From: Setophaga petechia
Lineage: Eukaryota; Chordata; Aves; Passeriformes; Parulidae
NCBI GenBank assembly: GCA_024362935.1
Contig: JANCRA010000179.1
Location: 310,001-374,000, forward strand
Reading direction: 5' to 3'
Length of the DNA: 64,000 nt
Both the position numbers and the translations under genes were made by a program. Within the stretch, counting starts at the first letter, position 1, and the number at the start of each line of letters is the position of its first letter. Positions 33,706 to 44,131 of this stretch are shown one piece after another. The notes below the pieces were generated by a model, which worked only from the letters and a program-made list of their open reading frames with translations, made no database searches and was not told the DNA's origin.

Positions 33706-34600
33706 GATCATGAATTGAAATAATTTTAAATGTGAATTTCTTTTTTTTTAATCTTTACTAGATTCAGACTGAATATTAGCAGGTGAATATGGACATTACA
33801 TTCATTCCTGACAGCTCCAACACCTACGTTTAAATTAAATATTCAAATTATAGACATATACAGTTGGATTCATAAGGTTCTAGCTACATAAGGCAAAGCT
33901 TCCTGAAAGGAAAACCTCCAAAATTAGAGCACATCTGAACTCCATAAAAGACTTCACTACTCTTTCAGGGAGCAGTGCAGTCAAATTTAGACATTTATAG
34001 GCTTTGGGGGACAAATTCTACCTGAAAGAGTTTGAACTCTCGCAATCCAAATGTGAATCCAAATTTTTTATTGTTGTAAAATGGTTATATGCATATTGTA
34101 CTCATGAAAGTTAAAGTAGGAAAGGTGAATAGCTGTAGAATGTTTAATTTCCTGATATTTTTAATTGTGATGGTTTAATGAATCTACAAGTAAGAAGTGG
34201 ATTGTAATTAAAATTTCTTTTGCATTTTAATATAAAGCACACAGTACAGATTTTAAGTCAATCCACACACTAAAAAAATTCCATTTTTGTGCTCGACTTT
34301 TTGAAATCCTACTAACACACCGTGCTGTTAAATACCAAAAGCTATTACCAAACCATCAGAGGTTTGTTTTCAAATTAAAAGAATCATTTCAGCAAGGTGC
34401 AGCTGCAACTCAGTGACACTTTCTCAATATCTGCAATACTTTTTTTTTATTAGATGTCCTTATCCTGCTCTCGCCATAACATTTCCCCACTCAAGTCTCC
34501 TGCCCTTTTGTGGAGATCCAAATAAAACATATGATTTATCCATAATGGTCCAACACCAGCACATCCCACGCTGGCAGGTTTTTTCCATGGGTATTTATTT
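33706..34600. other. unique AT-rich sequence
   Basis: About 900 bases with no recognised repeat or exon lead into a GC-richer block. Confidence 0.5.
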
Positions 34601-35460
34601 TGTTTTAGCAACGCTGAAAACTCCACAAGTAAGAAAAGAAAAAAAAAAAAAAATCAAATTACTCCGTGTTCCTGACCGCTCTCGCTCCTCTGTCGGCGCT
34701 ATAAAGAGACGCAGGGATTTTTTATTTTTTCTTTTTGCCACCCTGCAGGTTCCCAAAGCAGAGCTGTGCCATTTGCAAGCTGCCATTGGTTAATGAAGGT
34801 AAATTTAATTAGCTCGACTTCCTTGCAGATCCCATCAAACGCCAGCATTTGATGTATTCTGTCAGAGCTGGCCCAGCGCCACAAAGAAAAGGCAGCTCTG
34901 CCCACGGCTGGGAACCGAAATGAGCCGCTTTAAGTGGAGCTTTTCTCCCATTTTTCTGAGGCTGCACCGCTCTGACCTTCCCCAGATCAATCCCCCGAGG
35001 ATTAACATGTAAAGCAGTGTCGAATTAATTTCAGAAAGCGAATTTGAGATCGGCCCGGGGCTGCCACAAAACAGCCGCTGCTCCCGAACGGGCCGAGGCC
35101 GCGCGGCGCTCAATGGGGAGCTGTCAATGCCTGAGGGAGGGAGGGAGGGAGGGAAGGGGTGCTTAGGAGGATTTGGAGCGTGGAGCAATCTATCAGGCTG
35201 GTTAGAGCTTTGCCCACTCCTGGGCCATGGCTAATGCATTCCTCTGCAAGTTAATCCCATTTCTAAAGGCCCTCCCGTGCCGAATGAGAACCCGGCCGCA
35301 TTACAATTCTCAGCCACGTCACCAAAAGGCGCGCGGGGAGATGCTGAGGGCTGACAATGAGATGGTTCATTAAAAGTGCAAGGGGCTCAGGGAAGACAGC
35401 ACATCTTTCTGGAGGCACCTGCACGCAGCTTTACCTCTTTCAAGCTCTTAAAAATCCCCC
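34601..35460. promoter_or_regulatory. CpG-rich block, candidate conserved enhancer
   Basis: The block alternates AT-rich homeodomain-type motifs ('tttaattagctcga', 'gaattaatttcag') with CpG-rich stretches ('cccgaacgggccgaggccgc', 'ggcgcgcggggag'). It is free of transposons, although repeats surround it on both sides. A GGGA run lies at 35137-35158. An exon-like segment at 34749-34798 has strong splice-like borders on the plus strand. The pattern is typical of a developmental enhancer or a weak CpG island. I have no alignment to prove conservation. Confidence 0.45.
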
Positions 35461-36144
35461 CAAATAAAATTAAACTTGTATTAATGTAAATAGAAATCAT
35501 CCGTTTCCATGACGTTGCCAAAGGAGGACAGTGGAGCCTCCTCTGAGCAAATATTTACACACAAAACTTACTCAGGACTTGTTACAGTGATACAAAATTC
35601 AATTCTGTTTGCTTGTACTTGCAGAAAGAATTTAATGATCAAGCTACCACCTGGGAATGTGGCACTGCTCATACACCCATGCTGAGTTTTACAAACTCCA
35701 GGGACGTCAAACACATGTTCAATCTGTGTGCCATCATCCAGACATTCAATTTTCAACATTGCTAATTGAATCTTGTATCTAAATCAGCAAAAATTAAGCA
35801 AAGAAACCTTTGAAGACGCAAAATATCATCTGGGTATCTTCTGTTCTGCAGGCAGCAACATCAAAAGTCTCAAAGGTCAAAAGCAAAGTCTTGACTTATC
35901 AGTGAAGACAGAGAATGAAAGAAAATGGGGACCAAGAGAAGACAGAAATTGTTCACTCCACACAAATTCTCTTAGTAATTATGAGAAGGAAGTGGCACCA
36001 CAATATTTGCAAATAGATGGTGTTAAGCTTTATGAAACAAAACCATCCATTTCAAGATGAAAAGAATACCAGAATGAAAGACAAACTTTTTACTGTCATT
36101 GAAGTAGAAATTTGATTGGGAGAACCAAAAGTAAACCCTTCACC
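35461..36144. other. unique non-coding sequence
   Basis: This stretch holds AT-rich sequence with a 95-codon open frame at 35773-36060 on the plus strand. That frame has no splice or homology support and I do not call it a gene. Confidence 0.5.
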
Positions 36145-36298
36145 TTCTGTAGGTTGAGAATTTTTTGCTGTTTTCAGCTTGCAAAATATGACAGAAGCAG
36201 GTTAAAAAGTGTGCAGTTGAGAATTTTCTGTAGGTTGAGAATTTTTTGCTGTTTTCAGGTTGTAAAATACAAGAGAAGCAGGTTAAAAGTGTGTAGTG
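36145..36298. repeat. ~79-bp tandem duplication
   Basis: The sequence 'tctgtaggttgagaattttt' followed by 'tgctgttttcag' and 'gaagcaggttaaaa' is present twice (about 36147 and 36229), with small differences. Confidence 0.85.
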
Positions 36299-36479
36299 GT
36301 GTCACCAAAACACAAGGATTCAGCAGGAATCGCGACAAAAAAGCACAAAACACTTCAGGGCCCTGTATTAAAAACTTATTTTCTGTCATTTTTTCTACTC
36401 CTCAAAGTTTGGAAAGTGAAATTCATGTCCCTTACTCCTCATTAAAGAATCCACATCACAAAACTCATTGCTAAAAGCA

Positions 36480-37180
36480 GAATATTCCTGGATTATCAGA
36501 TCCTGGAGTGAATCTTACGGGATGGAAGGTCCCTGTGTGAAACCCAGGAATTCCTCTGGCTGCCCTGGAGGACTCAAGACCCTGCCCAGGGTTCTCAGAG
36601 ACCCTGGCACAGAGCCCAAAACCCCTGTGCCTGTGATTTAGCCCTTGGAAAAAACAATTACCAACCTTTATATGAAGGATTACAAGCCACGAAAGTTCAA
36701 ATAGAATGATAGTGAATTTACCACAGGGTGAAAAATAGATTTTTTGGGGGATTTTAGAATGGGGGTTCAGGGGGCAAGATGGAGAAATCTGGGCATGTCC
36801 AGCCTTTCTCCTTCTTCTTCTTGGCCTCCATTTCTGCTGTGATGGTGGCACTTTTAGATTGGTTTAGAGTAGAAGCTCACTGTCTAACATAGGTGATAGG
36901 TATTGGGAAGTAATTGTAAATATTGTATATGGAATTTTTGGATATAAAAAGATAACACTGCCCCAGGGGCAGGCAGAGTGCCTTGGACTGCCTTGCTGAG
37001 CAGACCTCGGCTGGACAGAGGAAAAAATTTTATAGATAAGGTAGAATAAACAATCTTGAGACCAAGAAATTAAGAGCTCTGACTCCTTCTTTGAGTGCTG
37101 GGCTGGGAAAAGAGACTTTCTAACACATTTCAGGGTCACTCTGAGCAGCAAAGAGTTCCAAGATCCTGGTTTCATTTGTA
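36480..37180 (+). mobile_element. solo LTR, endogenous retrovirus
   Basis: A long passerine LTR type that I recognise. It contains 'gaatgatagtgaatttacca', 'ggcaagatggagaaatctgg' and 'cttcttcttcttggcctcca'. 'agtagaagctcactgtctaa' follows. A TATA-like 'ggatataaaaagataac' lies at about 36940, and the signal AATAAA is in 'gtagaataaacaatcttgag' at about 37045. The end near 'tctaacacatttcagggtca' (37135) is close to the R/U5 end. Exact borders are not visible. It abuts the 53-bp minisatellite. Confidence 0.78.
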
Positions 37181-37189
37181 CCCTGCCAA

Positions 37190-38410
37190 GATCTGGCAGG
37201 GAATAAACTGAGGAAAACCAGGTGAGCTGAGTGTCATTCTAAGATCTGGCACAGGATAAATTAAGGAAAAGCAGGTGAGCTGAGTGCCAATCCAAGATGT
37301 GGCATGGGATAAATTGAGGAAAACCAGGTTATCTGAGGGTCATTCCATGATCTGGCATTGGATAAATTGAGGAAAACCAGGTGAGCTGAGGGCATTCCAG
37401 GATCTGGCACAGGAAAAATTAAGGAAAACCAGGTGGGCTGAGTGCCATTCCAAGATGTGGCAGGGGATAAAGTGAGGAAAACCAGGTGAGCTGGACTGGA
37501 GTGCCAATCCAAGATGTGGCAGGGGAAAAATTGAAGAAAACCAGGTGAGCTGAGTGCCATTCCAGGATCTGGCAGGGGATAAACTGAGGAAAACCAGGTG
37601 GGCTGAGTGTCATTCTACAATCTGGCACAGAATAAATTAAGGAAAACCAGGTGAGCTGAGTGCCATTCCAAGATGTGGCAGGGGATAAACTGAGGAAAAC
37701 CAGGTTAGCTGAGGGTCATTCCAAGATCTGGCACAGGATAAATTAAGGAAAAGCAGGTGAGCTGAGTGCCATTCCAAGATGTGGCAGGGGATAAATTGAG
37801 GAAAACCAGGTTAGCTGAGGGTCATTCCATGATCTGGCATTGGATAAATTGAGGAAAACCAGGTGAGCTGAGGGCATTCCAGGATCTGGCACAGGATAAA
37901 TTAAGGAAAACCAGGTGAGCTGAGTGCCATTCCAAGATGTGGCAGGGGATAAAGTGAGGAAAACCAGGTGGGCTGAGTGTCATTCCAAGATCTGGCAGGG
38001 GATAAATTCAGGGAAGCCAGGTGAGTGCAGTGCCAATCCAAGATGTGGCAGGGTTTGATAAACTGAGGAAAACCAGGTGAGCTGAGTGCCAATCTGAGAT
38101 CTGTCAGGGGATAAACTGATGAAAATCTCATGAGCTGAGGGTCATTCCATGATCTGGTATTGGATAAACTGAGGAAAACCAGGTGAGCTGGGTGCCAATC
38201 CAGGATCTAGCATGGGATAAACTGAGGAAAACCAGGTGAGCTGGGTGCCAATCCAGGATCTGGCAGGGGATAAATTGATGAAAACCAGGAGGGCTGAGTG
38301 CCATTCCAGGTTCTGGCAGGTGATAAATTGATGAAAACCAGGAAGGCTGAGTGCCAATCCAGGACCTAGCATGGGATAAACTGATGAAAACCAGGAGGGC
38401 TGAGTGCCAT
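37190..38410. repeat. 53-bp minisatellite, ~23 units
   Basis: About 23 units have a consensus that includes 'aaaaccaggtgagctgag', 'gccattccaagatgtggc' and 'ggataaattgagg'. Thirteen units contain CAGGTGAG, a full match to the vertebrate 5' splice-site consensus; others have CAGGTGGG or CAGGTTAG. Groups of units at 37261-37420 recur at 37741-37900, so there is a higher-order period of 480 bases (nine units). Frames of about 70-130 codons are open on the minus strand because stops are rare; I see no start or homology supporting a gene. Confidence 0.96.
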
Positions 38411-38800
38411 CCCCACAAACCCCTCGCCGCCCGTGCCCGGTGCCTCGCGCGCGGCGATTCCGACCCGCCGCGATTTCGCTGGAGCTCCACCACCCCAAAC
38501 TCGGGAAGGAACGGAATTCACCTCCTTAGGCCAAGAAACCCTGGCAAAACAGATTGAATGACTGAGATCATCCCTCACCTCGCTGGATTTTTGGGAACTC
38601 TGCTCATGAGAACGCCTCCTTGGCATCTCCGCGCAAACAAACTCCGGGAGCGATTCCGGGCGGGCGATTCCCGCCGGAGGCAGGGAGGGATTTGTGGCAC
38701 CACGTTCTGCTGAGCCCTCACACAACTCACTTGCACTCAGGTCTGCTTTTGTGATATAATCCTGCAATCAGCACGCAAGCACCACCCTGGAGATACTTTA
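38411..38800. promoter_or_regulatory. CpG-rich block, candidate regulatory element
   Basis: Directly after the minisatellite the sequence becomes CpG-dense ('cctcgccgcccgtgcccg', 'gcctcgcgcgcggcgattcc', 'gattcccgccggaggcag'), then returns to AT-rich by about 38760. No transposon is recognised. It may be a small CpG island, an enhancer, or a GC-rich first exon. No complete open frame with splice sites is evident. Confidence 0.4.
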
Positions 38801-40964
38801 GGAGAAGATGGAAAATCCAAACTAATACTTTCCGCTATTTTCCTACTTTCCGCCACAAACTGACCTACTTAGAGATGAAAGAGGGGAAAAAAAAAGTGTT
38901 TTAATGCATTTTTTCCCCCCTCAACAAAAGTGATGGCCATTTAGTCCTTTCAAAAAGGGAGCTAGGGGAAGATGCAATGTTGACATTAAAATGTCTCCTG
39001 CTCTGAAATCCCAGGAAATGAAGCAAGCACAGTTTCCACAATGCCATGGACTGGCCCAAGCTGGCCTGAGCTTAATGGGATAAAGCCTCTGCTCACTGAA
39101 ATAACTGAATCATGAGAAACAGCTACCAAAAAAACCCAAAGAACATTAAGGAAAAAAAAAAAAAAGTGAAAATTTATAAATAAATAAATTATAAATATAG
39201 AAATAAAAAGTGAAAATATAGAAATAAAAAGTGAAAATTTAAAAAAGAGTTGATTTAGGATTCAGTGTTGCAATTAAAGAGTAAGGACTGGCTTTCTGAA
39301 AATCCTACAGTGGAACAGCTCTTAACACTCCCTTCCACCCAGAAAATGAATTAATGGCTTTCTCATATTATTCATATATGAATTATTGATGTATTTTATA
39401 ACTTTATAAAAGTAAAAATTCTGGTAGTTCTAAACAATTTTATTACAGAACCTCCAAGAATTCTCAGTGAAGGCAATAAAACAAATAATAAATAAATAAA
39501 ACAAAATCCTGTAGCTCCAACTCATCACTCCTTGTGCTGTGTTTTTGTGGCAGTGTTTATGCTCTTATAGATTTATTCATATTTATGCAAAAACTTCATG
39601 TCTCAGTCTTCCAGAATTTCCAGATCTTAACCCTAATATTTTGTCAGAAGAATTCTGAAAAGGTTTTATTGATCAAAAGCAGACAGGACAATAAATATAA
39701 TTAATTTGTAAATCAGCTTTCCTTAAAATACACCTAAAAAAGGAAGTTGGGAAGAATTTGGCTCTGCAAAATCTTTGACATCAATTTTTTTCCATAAAAG
39801 ATACTGAGCTGGAAACTACAACTTTTATGAGATGTGATTGGGAAAGAGTACAGTGGGAAAATCTGAAAAAACCTGAGAGAAGAAAATATGGAAAAGTTTT
39901 CTTCAGACAGCGCTGAAGCTGCACAACAGAACTCCTAAAATGAAATAAAGAAAAGGTGAGAAATAATAACTGAAAATTTGGAGCCTTTAAAGTCTGAAGT
40001 AAAGAGAAAGAAAAAGTAATAGAAATTATATCTTGTAACAAAATACTGTTTATTCTGAACTAGATTTTTTAAGGGAGAGGCAAAGAAGTAGAAAGAGGAA
40101 CAGTATTTTGAATAATTTGTATTAATAAGATGGAAATTACATCATGCACTAGAGATAAAAGGGAGCTCATGGAAAATCCTTTTTCTCTCATAGCCCAAAA
40201 GCCACCCACAAAATGTGAATTTTTTCCTGGATTTATAGAATAAGGTTGTGCTGCAGAAAAATCAGTGATTTTGTACAACTGGACTGAAAAATCAGATTTG
40301 GAAGGGAATTTTGCTGCTACAGGGAATGTGGCAGTGCTGAACTGACAATGTATAAAAATACATTGCATTTTTATATACAATTTTAATATAAAAGTACTAA
40401 CTCCCAGGGCTGGAGGGAATTAGGAATGAAAAGGTTGTGCTGCTGCTGAGGAAGTAAAAACTACATTGACTGAGAAGATAAAGCAGGTCTGGGAGGTACT
40501 GCCCAAAATAATCCACCCTAGAAAAATCATGGATATACAAAAAAATCTGATCTTTTATGGAAAAGGATTTTCAGGCAGTGTTATACAAAAAGAAACAAAA
40601 ATATATATACATATAGATATAGAAAGCCAACATAATTTCATTTTTTTTCACCCTTCTACTATGTCAGGGATATTCAAGTCTGTATTTTTAAAAGTCTCCA
40701 GCTGATAATGGGCTCATAATTTTCAAGACTCATCTTTTGGCATTGCCTGTCATTTTGCACTTACTTTCCCATCCTGGAATATCAATTATTATCAGGTTAT
40801 GAAGATAAGCCCCTTACAGGAAATAAAGTGCCACAGTTCCTGGGGAGGAGGGGTCAGCCCGTGCCAGGGGGGGTTACTGAGCTGCATTTGGTAAAAGCCA
40901 AGTCCCAATTACAGCAGCTGCCACTGGTTGATGCCATGCCAGGCAAAAAGTCCCTGAATTCACA
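38801..40964. other. unique AT-rich sequence
   Basis: About 2.1 kb have no transposon fragment that I recognise. A short 'aaaaagtgaaaatatag' repeat lies at 39165-39245, and 'aaaatatatatacatatag' near 40600. Nothing else is supported. Confidence 0.55.
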
Positions 40965-41460
40965 GGATCCCAGAATGGTTTGGGTTGGAAAAGGCTTTAA
41001 ATCCCACCCAGTGCCACCCCTGCCATGGCAGGGACACCTTCCCCTGTCCCCAGTGTCCAGCCTGGCCTTGGGCACTGCCAGGGATCCAGGGATGGAATTC
41101 CATCCCAGCCCTGCCCACCCTGCCAGGGAACAATTCCTCATTGCCCAGATCCCACCCAGCCCTGCCCTCTGGCAGTTTAAAACCATTCCCCCTTGTCCTG
41201 CCACTCTTTGTCCATACAAAAAAATCCCTCTTCCTCCTTTTTAAACCCTCCTTCAGGCCCTGCAAGGCCACCCTGAGCTCAGCCCAAAGCTTCTCCTGTG
41301 CAGGTGAACAATGCCAGCTGTGCCAGCCTTTCCTCCCAGCACAGCTGCTCCATCCCTCTGCTCATCCTGGAGCCTCCTCTGGGCTCTCTGCAGCAGCTCC
41401 AGCTCCTCCCTGGGCTGGGGCAGCTCTGCAGGTGGGGAATCACCTGTGGGGGCACAGGGA
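40965..41460 (-). mobile_element. CR1 LINE fragment, long copy
   Basis: Antisense CR1 runs from 'cagaatggtttgggttggaa' through 'gggcactgccagggatccag', 'aaaaccattcccccttgtcc', 'gcaaggccaccctgagctca' and 'gaacaatgccagctgtgcca' to 'aggtggggaatcacctgtgg'. It is one of the longer copies in the window. Its distal end coincides with that of the sense copy at 10165. Confidence 0.92.
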
Positions 41461-41520
41461 CACAATCCAAATCCCAATCTCAACCTCAATCCCAATCCCA
41501 ATCCCAATCCCAATCCCTTT
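41461..41520. repeat. (CCCAAT)n microsatellite
   Basis: Imperfect then perfect hexamers 'caatcc' and 'cccaat' run for about 55 bases directly at the end of the CR1 fragment. Confidence 0.93.
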
Positions 41521-42010
41521 CCTGCTGCTCTCTCCTCCCTGGCTGCACCCCAGGATTTTGATGCATTTCTGGGCTCCCAGCACTCACTGCTGGCTCCTGT
41601 CTGGTTTTTCACCCACAAGATCCCCAAATCCTTCCCCTCATTTCTGCTCCCAGTGAATTCTCCTTCCTGGCTGGGATTGCCCTGACCCAGGAGCAGCCCC
41701 TGGCTCTGGGAATGGTGGAACTCCACGAGGTTCTCCTGGGCCACTTCTCGAATCTCTGCCGCCTTTCCCAGCCGCACATTCATTCCCGTTCGTCCCCACA
41801 GAAACCCACCCACCCTCCCAAGAGAAATCAAACCCATCCCTGCCAAGGGAATGCACCTTCCCAAGGATCCCCCCGTGCCTGTGGGGTTTTGACACTGAAC
41901 AGGAACACGGGATCTGTGCAGAACATCCCCAGCCCACAGCTGCCACACTGAGGGATCATCTCCCTCTGCTGCCCCAAACCTGCCAGGCAGGTCCAACCCC
42001 CATCCCAGAA
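41521..42010. other. GC-rich segment of unknown origin
   Basis: About 490 bases of GC-rich DNA follow the microsatellite. A 247-codon frame on the minus strand spans 41253-41996, but its last third is CR1 sequence and its middle is the hexamer repeat read as Gly-Leu. I therefore do not call it a gene. The segment may be an upstream part of the adjoining CR1 or unrelated DNA. Confidence 0.45.
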
Positions 42011-42676
42011 ATTCCTTATCATCCCACTTTGGATTTTGCTCTTTTGAAGGATTGGCTGCTGAACCAAGCAGGGTTTTGCTGTGCTGAAGAGCTGGGGTTG
42101 CAGGATGGATTTAATTCAGTGAAGTGTCAGCCTCTTGATGAATTGGATAAATGTTACCAGATAAAGCTGCTTGTTTTATTTTTTGTTTTATTAAACAGCA
42201 ACATGGCCGAGCAGTAAAAACCTGATACCATTTTGATATGGTTCATGCTGCTGCATGGAAAAAAAGCCTTTTATGAGTGTTGTTTAAAGCAGATAAGGAA
42301 TTGAATGTGCTAAACACATGGGGAGAACAATCCCTCCAAACCAGCTTAGCTGGGCTGATCAGGAGCAGATTCTCACTGGTGTCTGCTGGTTTTTAATGAC
42401 ATGCTTGTCAACATGTAACCTGAGAATGCAGACACCATGGTAACAGTTTTAACACAGTCTCTTTAAAGAGAATAATTGTGTGAAGCACAAATAGAAACAT
42501 CTTGACTCTTGTAGTCTTTTAATCCACTTAGAGAAACGCTTTTCAATCCATCAAGCAGCGTTTTCTGGATCTTGTTGAACATCTGTCTTGGAATTACTGG
42601 GAATAAAAGTCTGAGCAGGTCCACCCATGCTGTGTTTGCTGTGGCCCTTAAAAGGAGAATTTGGATGTAATACTTT
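42011..42676. other. unique non-coding sequence
   Basis: About 660 bases of AT-rich DNA show nothing that I can name. Confidence 0.5.
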
Positions 42677-42944
42677 GATATTAGATTTGAGCTGAAGAAC
42701 ACCAGACAGAAAGAATTATGATGTTCACTTGGTTATATAACCATAAACCATGCTGGAGCTGTTGCTGTGCCCTGAAATACCCAAGCATGAGCATTATTTC
42801 ATATTAGATATTAGATTTGATATTAGATTTGAGCTGAAGAACACCAGACAGAAAGAATTATGATGTTCACTTGGTTATATAACAATAAACCATGCTGGAG
42901 CTGTTGCTGTGCCCTGAAATACCCAAGCATGAGCATTATTTCAG
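42677..42944. repeat. recent 142-bp tandem duplication
   Basis: The segment 'gatattagatttgagctgaa' to 'catgagcattatttca' occurs at 42677-42802 and again at 42819-42944, offset by 142 bases. They differ at one base by eye (ataaccat and ataacaat). A 16-base linker lies between them. Confidence 0.95.
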
Positions 42945-43049
42945 CTCTGAGTGGCTCCAGTGCTTGGGATCTTGTGAAATTCATGCACAGAGGGGCAGGG
43001 ACAGACTCTGTGCATTCCAGCACACCCACAGTGGGTGACACTGATGGAA

Positions 43050-43271
43050 CCTGGAATGGTTTGGATGGAAGGGACCTTAAATCCCACCCAGTGCCACCCC
43101 TGCCATGGCAGGGACACCTCCCACTCTGCCCAGTGTCCAGCCTGGCCTTGGGCACTGCCAGGGATGCAGGGATGGAATTCCATCCCAGCCCCGCCCACCC
43201 TGCCAGGGAACAATTCCTCATGCCCAGATCCCATCCCTCATTCTGCTTAAGGCCATTCCCCCTCATCCTGT
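43050..43271 (-). mobile_element. CR1 fragment, outer layer of a nested insertion
   Basis: Antisense CR1: 'tggaatggtttggatggaag', 'cagtgccacccctgccatgg', 'gggatgcagggatggaattc', 'ggccattccccctcatcctg'. It is cut at 43271 by an LTR with a TGATGCCT start. No CR1 continuation is obvious after the LTR. Confidence 0.9.
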
Positions 43272-43692
43272 TGATGCCTGAATTTTTAGTTTTTATATTT
43301 CCCAGATTTTGTACTGTATTAAGTGTGTGACTCTGAACTTCATGTGAACTGTCAGCAAGTTCTCTCAGAGTTCAGGCACACAAAACAATCCTTTTCCAGC
43401 CCCAAAAAGTACAAACAGCAGCAAATTGAGGAGAGCAACCTGGGAGGATGGGACTGCATAACCTGCAGCTGGAATTGGACAATTAACCCCAATATGGAAA
43501 TGGACCAAAACCCATAAAAGTGAGAAAACTCCTGACCCAGGGTCCATTTTGGATCCATCCTGTGTCCATTTTGTGACCATTTTGGTTCCTCTTGGGTGTA
43601 GCCCCAGCTGGGCTCTTGTGCTGCCCAAGGTGGATCCTTTAAAGGCATTTTTAACAAATCCCTGCTTTATTCCTTTAACTCTGCCTGGCCTC
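43272..43692 (+). mobile_element. diverged solo LTR, middle layer of a nested insertion
   Basis: It starts TGATGCCT like the copies at 21597 and 28200 and follows their course. It has an AT-rich 5' part, 'gtgtgactctgaacttcatg', 'acaaaacaatccttttccag', 'ttgtgctgcccaaggtggat' and 'caaatccctgctttattcc'. It is much more diverged than the others and is therefore an older copy. It is interrupted at 43692 by a different LTR. A possible remainder ('agcctgtgctccaggtgcct') follows at 44111-44131. Confidence 0.85.
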
Positions 43693-44110
43693 TGTCACGG
43701 ACACATTTTTTGAGAAAGATTTTTATTAAGATTTTTCTACTGAGAAACTGAAAAGTTTCAAAATGAAATGTAAACAATGATTATCTGCTGCAACGAGTGC
43801 ATTTTTGATTAGTTTCATGTAGTTGTTTTTAATTAATAGTTAATTACAGCTTAACTGTTTTAAAGTCTCTCGTTAGTTACGAGATTTTATTATCATTATT
43901 TTTAAATTTTTTTAAGCTTCCTGATTAAATTCTTTCTCTTTTTTTAGTATAGTTTTAGTATAATATATATAATATAATTTTTATATAATATATATTTTAT
44001 ATATAATTTTCTTTTAATGTAATATAGATAATAAAATAAATAAATCAACCTTCTGAAACACAGAATCAAGATTCTCATCTCTTCCCAAAACCCCTGCAAA
44101 CACCACCCCA
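43693..44110 (+). mobile_element. solo LTR, inner layer of a nested insertion
   Basis: This is another common passerine LTR type. It starts TGTCACGG and contains 'aaacaatgattatctgctgc', 'gatttttaattaat'-type sequence, a long TATA-rich stretch at 43950-44010, and 'ataaataaatcaaccttctg' with a polyadenylation signal at about 44035. It ends 'aaacaccacccca' at 44110. The TA-rich part has expanded. It sits inside the older TGATGCCT LTR. Confidence 0.82.
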
Positions 44111-44131
44111 AGCCTGTGCTCCAGGTGCCTC

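Noticed and set aside
32869..33723. 284-codon frame on the plus strand with a ten-residue repeat
   Set aside because: It is the antisense of CR1 carrying the 30-bp VNTR. The repeat period of 30 bases gives repeat peptides in several frames on both strands.
37190..38410. CRISPR array, because of ~23 regularly spaced repeats
   Set aside because: The whole 53-base unit is repeated, with no variable spacers, no leader and no cas genes, and the surrounding DNA is avian.
41253..41996. 247-codon minus-strand frame
   Set aside because: Its C-terminal third is CR1, its middle is a hexamer microsatellite read as Gly-Leu, and the rest has no splice or family support.
9500..44110. A complete endogenous retrovirus
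   Set aside because: Only solo LTRs were found. I saw no primer-binding site or gag, pol or env remnant between any pair of LTRs of one family.
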